Shown one piece after another: positions 37,409 through 41,939 of a stretch of DNA of 41,939 nt. The translations under genes were made by a program, and so were the position numbers. The stretch comes from a virus, in the IMG/VR virus record IMGVR_UViG_3300033388_001990, positions 1 to 41,939 of that record; one strand, given 5' to 3'. The notes under the pieces are model-generated. The model made no database searches, was not told where the DNA came from, and saw only the letters and a program-made list of their open reading frames with translations. Numbering within the stretch: position 1 is the stretch's first letter; every line of letters begins with the position of its first letter.

Positions 37409-38666
37409 ACCGAGAGAATCACAAAAACAAATATCAGACTGTAAAGAAAGAGAGATGGCAATATGTGCAGGAAGACGATGGGGTAAATCTGTTATATGTG
37501 CATATATTATAACAAAAGAATTCTATAAGGCATTTAAGAAACTGAGGTCTGGAGAAATAGACTCATGGAAATGTTGGATAGTAGCACCTAATTATGAGTT
37601 GACACAAAAGGTATTTGATTATGTAGTAAAGTTCTTATTAAAAGCAGAACCAGACTTAGGTAAATATATATCAAGCAGACCATTCCCACAGATAAGGCTA
37701 ACAGAGAGCTTCTGGATACAATGTAAGTCAGCAGAGAACCCTACTTCTTTATTAGGAGAAGAGTTAGACCTAATCATTATTGATGAGGCAGCCAGAATAT
37801 CTAAGAACATCTGGGACACATATATCTACCCTACCACTACTATTAGAAAGGGTAAGGTGATATTCATTTCTACTCCATTTGGACAAAACTGGTTTTTCCA
37901 TAAATACAATCAATGTGCAGAAAATAACGCAGCATTTCATTTTGAGAGCAGAGACAATCCATTATTTGAAAAAAGTGAATGGGATAAAGCTAAACTATTA
38001 TTCCCAGCAGCGATATTCTCACAAGAGTATGAAGCTACCTTTAACCCAGATGCAGCAGCAGTATTTAGAGGTATAGATGAAATAATTAAAGATAATTGCC
38101 TATCAGATTATGTAAGAGACCATAGATATGTAATGGGAGTAGATTTAGGCAAACACGAAGATTTTACAGTAATAACTGTAATAGATAAATATAATAACAA
38201 CGTAGTCTATTTCGATAGATTTAACACAATAGATTATCCTTTCCAAAAAGCAAGGATTAAAGCAACATCAGATAGATATGCAGGAGCTAGAGTGATATTA
38301 GACTCTACTGGAGTAGGGGAACCAATTAAGGATGACCTTATGAGAGCTCAGGTATTTGTAGATGATTTTGTCTTCACAAACAAATCTAAAAAAGAATTGA
38401 TAGAGAAGTTGTCTATCTTTATAGAACAAAAAAATGTATTTATACCAAATGAACAAAAATTAATTAGTGAACTAAGAGAGTTCGGTTATCATTTAACTGA
38501 CTCTGGGAACGTAATATACGGAGCACCAGAAGGAAGTCACGATGATTGCGTATGCTCTTTAGCATTAGCAGTATGGGGGTTGATTGGAAAAGCACACCCC
38601 AAAACAGCATTACAAGAAGAAATGGCTAAAGCTAAAAGAGTTAAGGTAATAGAAAGTAATATATGA
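37377..38666 (+). CDS. terL: Terminase large subunit
   Basis: This 429-residue packaging motor has Walker A CAGRRWGKSVICAY (GRRWGKS at 32-38), Walker B LDLIIIDEAARISKN, and motif III (VIFISTPFGQNWF). The RNase H-like nuclease domain has MGVDLGKHEDFTVITVID, GVGEPIKDDL-type strands and the final acidic GSHDDCVCSLALAVWGL. Length is normal. The start overlaps the aminotransferase. The portal gene follows with an ATGA overlap, the standard order. Confidence 0.95.
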   Translation: MSTLNEIIKFKPRESQKQISDCKEREMAICAGRRWGKSVICAYIITKEFYKAFKKLRSGEIDSWKCWIVAPNYELTQKVFDYVVKFLLKAEPDLGKYISSRPFPQIRLTESFWIQCKSAENPTSLLGEELDLIIIDEAARISKNIWDTYIYPTTTIRKGKVIFISTPFGQNWFFHKYNQCAENNAAFHFESRDNPLFEKSEWDKAKLLFPAAIFSQEYEATFNPDAAAVFRGIDEIIKDNCLSDYVRDHRYVMGVDLGKHEDFTVITVIDKYNNNVVYFDRFNTIDYPFQKARIKATSDRYAGARVILDSTGVGEPIKDDLMRAQVFVDDFVFTNKSKKELIEKLSIFIEQKNVFIPNEQKLISELREFGYHLTDSGNVIYGAPEGSHDDCVCSLALAVWGLIGKAHPKTALQEEMAKAKRVKVIESNI

Positions 38667-40408
38667 AAATAGAAACAAAAGTTAATAAACTGACAGGAAT
38701 CATAAAGACCCAGATTGGTAATTATGAAAATAATATAGGATTAGAAATTAATCCGTCTTTTGCTAAGAGGCAAAAAGATATTATTGATTTAGTAGGAGAT
38801 TATTGGATGTCCAAATATAGAGATGGAACAACCGATTCTTCTGGTTACAGAAAAGCATTTTACAATGTGATTAAAAACCCAGTTAAGGTAGCATCTAAGA
38901 TGATTGACCTTGACACTAAAGATATTAAAGTGATTGCCGAAGATGGTAAATCATATTATCCTTCTTGGTTCTTTGGAAAAGAATTAAAGAAATGGATGAA
39001 ACACGAGAAGAATAAGAAAGGCGAAACATTTGGTCAGTTTTTGAACCAAGTGGTTTATAGTTTGCCTAGATATGGACACATCCTTGTTAAAAAGGCAGGA
39101 AATACTCCTTACATAGTTCCACTACAGAATGTTGTAGTTGACCAAAGTGCAAACAGATTCTTAGAATCAGACTATATAATTGAAATCCACCACTATACAG
39201 ATGAGCAATTAAGAAATGAACCTTGGGATGAGAAGAAGATTGAAGCTATTATCAAGAAAAAAGAGAAAGAAGACGATAAGATTGTCATTTATGAGATACA
39301 AGGGAACGTTCCAGGCTTAAAGAAGAATTACTTTATATTCCCTAAAAACGCAACAAAGAATAGCGAAATTTTAGTTGAACAAAAGAAATCAAGAAAAGAG
39401 TTATACAAGGAACTTAAATGGGACGATATACAGGGTAGAGCTCTAGGTATAGGTGTAGCAGAAGAATTATTTGAAGCTCAAATAGAAAAGAATATTAATA
39501 CCAATCTATTAAAGGCAGGAACCAGATGGTCTTCTAAGCACATATTCCAAACTAGAGACGACAGTATAGCTAATAACTTAATGACTGACATTGAGAATGG
39601 AGACTTAATTATAGCTAACTCCCCAATAGACCCAGTAGATGTAAGAGAAACGAACCTCAGTGTTTATAACGATGAAGATGAAAGATGGAATAAGAACATA
39701 GCAGATATATCATTTGCTTATGAAGGAGTACAAGGGCAAAGACCACCATCGGGAACACCTTTTGGAACTACACAACTTAATACGGCTATGACAGGCTTGT
39801 ATTACGAACAAAAGAGAGAGGAAGTTGGTATGTTTATAAGAGATATTATCTTTGAATGGATTATTCCAGAGTTTGAAAAGACCATTAAGAACGAACATGA
39901 AATAATGATAGAAGAATTTGATGAGAATGAAGTTGATATTTTAAGAAATGCCATTGTTTCAGATGATACAAATAAAGCAATAGCACAATTTGCAAAAGGT
40001 AATAGAAGATTACCAGATAAGAATGAAATTGAGATATTAAAATCTATTTCTACAGAAGCATATAAAAGAAAGAAATCCTTAGAACTGCCGAAAAGCTTTT
40101 ATGAGGACATTAAATATAGAATTGATGTGGTAATCACAGGAGAACAAATTGATATGGGTGCCAAAGTAGCCTCACTTCAATCAGTCCTTCAAATATTAGG
40201 AGGTAATCCGACTATCTTACAAGATAAAAGAACAAGAAATGTATTTTATCAATTATTAGATATGCTTGGCATCTCCCCAGTAACACTAGGAGTTGAAGAA
40301 GAACCTGGTTTAGCAGATACTATGGGACAACAACAAGCAAAAGTAGCTGGTTCAGTAGCAAAACCAACACCAACGCAAGGAGTTACTAATTTACCACAAA
40401 GATTATGA
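38663..40408 (+). CDS. Portal protein
   Basis: This 581-residue protein is directly downstream of terL. It has a long helical N-terminal wing (AKRQKDIIDLVGDYWMSKYR), a beta region (YGHILVKKAGNTPYIVPLQN), and the stem/crown with FQTRDDSIANNLMTDIENGD and EGVQGQRPPSGTPFGTTQLN, a segment typical of podovirus portals. The C-terminus is Gln-rich. It forms the dodecameric ring at the head vertex through which DNA is pumped. Family is assigned by order and features. Confidence 0.85.
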   Translation: MKIETKVNKLTGIIKTQIGNYENNIGLEINPSFAKRQKDIIDLVGDYWMSKYRDGTTDSSGYRKAFYNVIKNPVKVASKMIDLDTKDIKVIAEDGKSYYPSWFFGKELKKWMKHEKNKKGETFGQFLNQVVYSLPRYGHILVKKAGNTPYIVPLQNVVVDQSANRFLESDYIIEIHHYTDEQLRNEPWDEKKIEAIIKKKEKEDDKIVIYEIQGNVPGLKKNYFIFPKNATKNSEILVEQKKSRKELYKELKWDDIQGRALGIGVAEELFEAQIEKNINTNLLKAGTRWSSKHIFQTRDDSIANNLMTDIENGDLIIANSPIDPVDVRETNLSVYNDEDERWNKNIADISFAYEGVQGQRPPSGTPFGTTQLNTAMTGLYYEQKREEVGMFIRDIIFEWIIPEFEKTIKNEHEIMIEEFDENEVDILRNAIVSDDTNKAIAQFAKGNRRLPDKNEIEILKSISTEAYKRKKSLELPKSFYEDIKYRIDVVITGEQIDMGAKVASLQSVLQILGGNPTILQDKRTRNVFYQLLDMLGISPVTLGVEEEPGLADTMGQQQAKVAGSVAKPTPTQGVTNLPQRL

Positions 40409-40626
40409 AGTTAACATCAGAACAAGATACTTTCCTAAAAGAAAATAAGGAAATGTTATTTAATATTTTTAATACTAGAATAGACGAATTAAAAGAAAAT
40501 ATGGTTCTAGCAGATGAACCTACTAGAAATCAAATAGCCAATATGATTGTAGAATTTAGATATTGGTTAAGAGATATTAAAATCACAAAGCCAGATAAAA
40601 AAATAAAGAAAGACAACGGTATATAA
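40405..40626 (+). CDS. Small helical protein between portal and fibre (73 aa)
   Basis: Overlaps the portal by four bases and the fibre start by one (TAATG). A helical, charged sequence (MKLTSEQDTFLKENKEMLFN, then RNQIANMIVEFRYWLRDIKI) with a lysine-rich tail. Similar small genes follow portals in many phages, sometimes as scaffold or connector accessories. No motif recognised. Confidence 0.6.
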   Translation: MKLTSEQDTFLKENKEMLFNIFNTRIDELKENMVLADEPTRNQIANMIVEFRYWLRDIKITKPDKKIKKDNGI

Positions 40627-41939
40627 TGACTTACGAGGAATACCGAAAAACTAGAGGAATCATCAGCGAAATAATTAAGGAATTAAAGAATAACCTCTTT
40701 AATGAGGGAGAGGACACAACTTCAGAGGAAGCTAAAGATGTATTTGAAAAAACGACAAGGAGGATTCTGGATAAATTAGGGGTCAGTCCAGACGAATACT
40801 ATGGGTTTGAAAGCTCTTTAAAACAAGACAGCAAACTAAAAAAGCAACTGAAGAAAGACGAAAGAGATGCTTTATTAGATGAAAGAATGGAAGGTAAGAC
40901 TTCTAAAGTTTTAGCGTCTTTGGTTGAATTGAAAGATGACCTTGACAAACAAATAAAAGATGGCACACTATTGACTCAGAAAGAATTAGATAATATCAAA
41001 AAAGGCTTATCTAATATTACACAATCATCTGATAAATCTGTCAAGGAGCTAAAAGATGAGGTAAAACGCTTGAATGAAAACATACCAAAACCTTATGACT
41101 TAGAAGTTGATAAAATAGAAGATATAGTTTCTGCTAGAATAGATGGATTCCATTATGACAGAATCAATGAAATGGAGTCTGACAAAAGAATTGGTAGTTT
41201 AGAAAAAGGATTGAACGATGTAGTCTTAGGGCTATCTAATATGACAGATAAAAGTGTTGTAGAAGGACTATTAGAAGATTCTAATGTTTTTAAAACAGCA
41301 CTAGGAGAAATAAATGGTGCATTTATACAAATAAATAATGATATTATACAAAGTTCAGGTAATGCAGATTATAGAAGTTTGAACATAGGAACAGTAATGA
41401 GTGGTGGCACACCAGGAAGTATATTATTCTTAGATGCTGATAAAGCATTAGCAGAAGACAATCCAAATATTTTCTGGGATGATACTAATAATAGATTAGG
41501 AATAGGGACTAATAGTCCATCTCAAGCACTTCACGTAAATGGTGGAAATATTTATGTATCACAAACAGGTATAGGTGCTTCTACGACAATTGATAGAACA
41601 GATGGTAAAATTGGAGCTCTTCAGGCTTCTCTTGCCGCTGTTCAATTTAGATTTGATGATTCTGCACCATTCCGTATACAAGCTGGAACAAGAGCGAATA
41701 TAGAGGCTGGAGCTTCTGCTGGGTCTGATAGTGTTAGAATATTTATAGATGCATCTGGGCGTGTTGGTATCGGTACAGAAATACCATCTAAAAAATTTCA
41801 CGTAAATGGCAATTTTAAATTAGATGGAGATGCTTATACTGACCAATACCTAGGAAATGATGGTAATACTTTTCTTGGTGTGAACGCAGCAGGATTAGGG
41901 AATTTGGAGCATGGTTCAGGAAATGAAGGCTGGAACAAC
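40626..41939 (+). CDS. Tail fibre, N-terminal part (continues at 1-1848)
   Basis: Starts at ATG 40626 with TAATG overlap and stays open to the end of the window. The first 220 codons are charged and coiled-coil-rich (KELKNNLFNEGEDTTSEE, ELKDEVKRLNENIPKPYDL), a typical fibre anchor and shaft. At about codon 290 the repeats begin (NNRLGIGTNSPSQALHVNG, later GRVGIGTEIPSKKFHVNG), a common fibre motif. In the circular genome codon 401 equals position 1, giving a protein of about 1015 residues. It is the main receptor-binding candidate. Confidence 0.85.
   Translation, partial: MTYEEYRKTRGIISEIIKELKNNLFNEGEDTTSEEAKDVFEKTTRRILDKLGVSPDEYYGFESSLKQDSKLKKQLKKDERDALLDERMEGKTSKVLASLVELKDDLDKQIKDGTLLTQKELDNIKKGLSNITQSSDKSVKELKDEVKRLNENIPKPYDLEVDKIEDIVSARIDGFHYDRINEMESDKRIGSLEKGLNDVVLGLSNMTDKSVVEGLLEDSNVFKTALGEINGAFIQINNDIIQSSGNADYRSLNIGTVMSGGTPGSILFLDADKALAEDNPNIFWDDTNNRLGIGTNSPSQALHVNGGNIYVSQTGIGASTTIDRTDGKIGALQASLAAVQFRFDDSAPFRIQAGTRANIEAGASAGSDSVRIFIDASGRVGIGTEIPSKKFHVNGNFKLDGDAYTDQYLGNDGNTFLGVNAAGLGNLEHGSGNEGWNN
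41826..41939. repeat. Terminal overlap, right copy
   Basis: Exact copy of 1-114. Trimming it gives a genome of 41,825 bp. Confidence 0.95.

Noticed and set aside
1-41939. CRISPR array or insertion sequence
   Set aside because: No spaced direct repeats of CRISPR type and no transposase gene were seen; the only dispersed repeats are the dif-like sites and hairpin elements described.

Overview
The window is one complete phage genome from an assembly that circularises. Its last 114 bases (41826-41939) repeat its first 114 (1-114) exactly, and one long reading frame, a tail fibre gene starting at 40626, runs through the junction to a stop at 1848. The unique genome is therefore about 41,825 bp. 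It carries TerS, TerL, portal, scaffold, a P22-type coat protein, a head-tail connector, fibres and two large ejection-type proteins. I see no tape measure, tail tube or sheath, which points to a short-tailed (podovirus-like) dsDNA phage. It is AT-rich (by eye about one third G+C), uses the standard bacterial code, and mostly lacks Shine-Dalgarno (SD) sequences. The host cannot be named from sequence. Canonical sigma-70 promoters, perfect DnaA boxes and dif-like sites indicate a bacterium.

Layout. A large rightward unit starts at a promoter near 34898. It runs through terS, a sugar-gene insert, terL, portal, fibre (across the junction), small structural genes, scaffold and coat. It continues through an eight-gene glycan-modification island (4853-10645), connector and tail genes, a second sugar insert (sugar-nucleotide dehydratase plus split transketolase, 14867-16818), more tail genes, and ejection proteins ending at 23353. 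A leftward promoter at about 23684-23712 makes a structured 220-nt leader and a 35-residue hydrophobic peptide. A rightward unit from 23962 holds a flavodoxin-like protein, a LmbE deacetylase, an ATP-grasp enzyme, an exonuclease, a DUF3310 protein and a metallopeptidase. It then passes through an SD-rich block (27841-29220) that looks acquired, to a terminator at 30382-30406. The next unit (30426-34232) carries a regulator, a PD-(D/E)XK nuclease, a lysozyme, tRNA-Gln, a cluster of dif-like sites separating RNA and ORF cassettes, and HNH genes. A convergent three-gene leftward unit (34794-34251) faces it.

How the parts work together. Virion genes are interleaved at four or five places with sugar-nucleotide and glycan enzymes: dehydratase, MocA-type oxidoreductase, two DegT aminotransferases, an acetyltransferase, a deacetylase, an ATP-grasp enzyme, transketolase and several glycosyl- and methyltransferases. 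The phage probably makes and attaches an unusual sugar to its own particle or to the host surface (inference). I recognise no polymerase, helicase, primase or integrase, so replication must be largely host-driven. The three perfect DnaA boxes each sit just upstream of a promoter.

The most novel-looking part is 32368-33420. A tRNA-Gln is followed by four direct 25-28 bp sites with the 11-6-11 layout of Xer/dif recombination sites. Between them lie a multibranched RNA, two competing RNA hairpins and single small ORFs, in cassette-like order. Second are the pseudoknot-capable RNA just upstream of the glycan island (4794-4852) and the leftward structured leader at 23455-23677.
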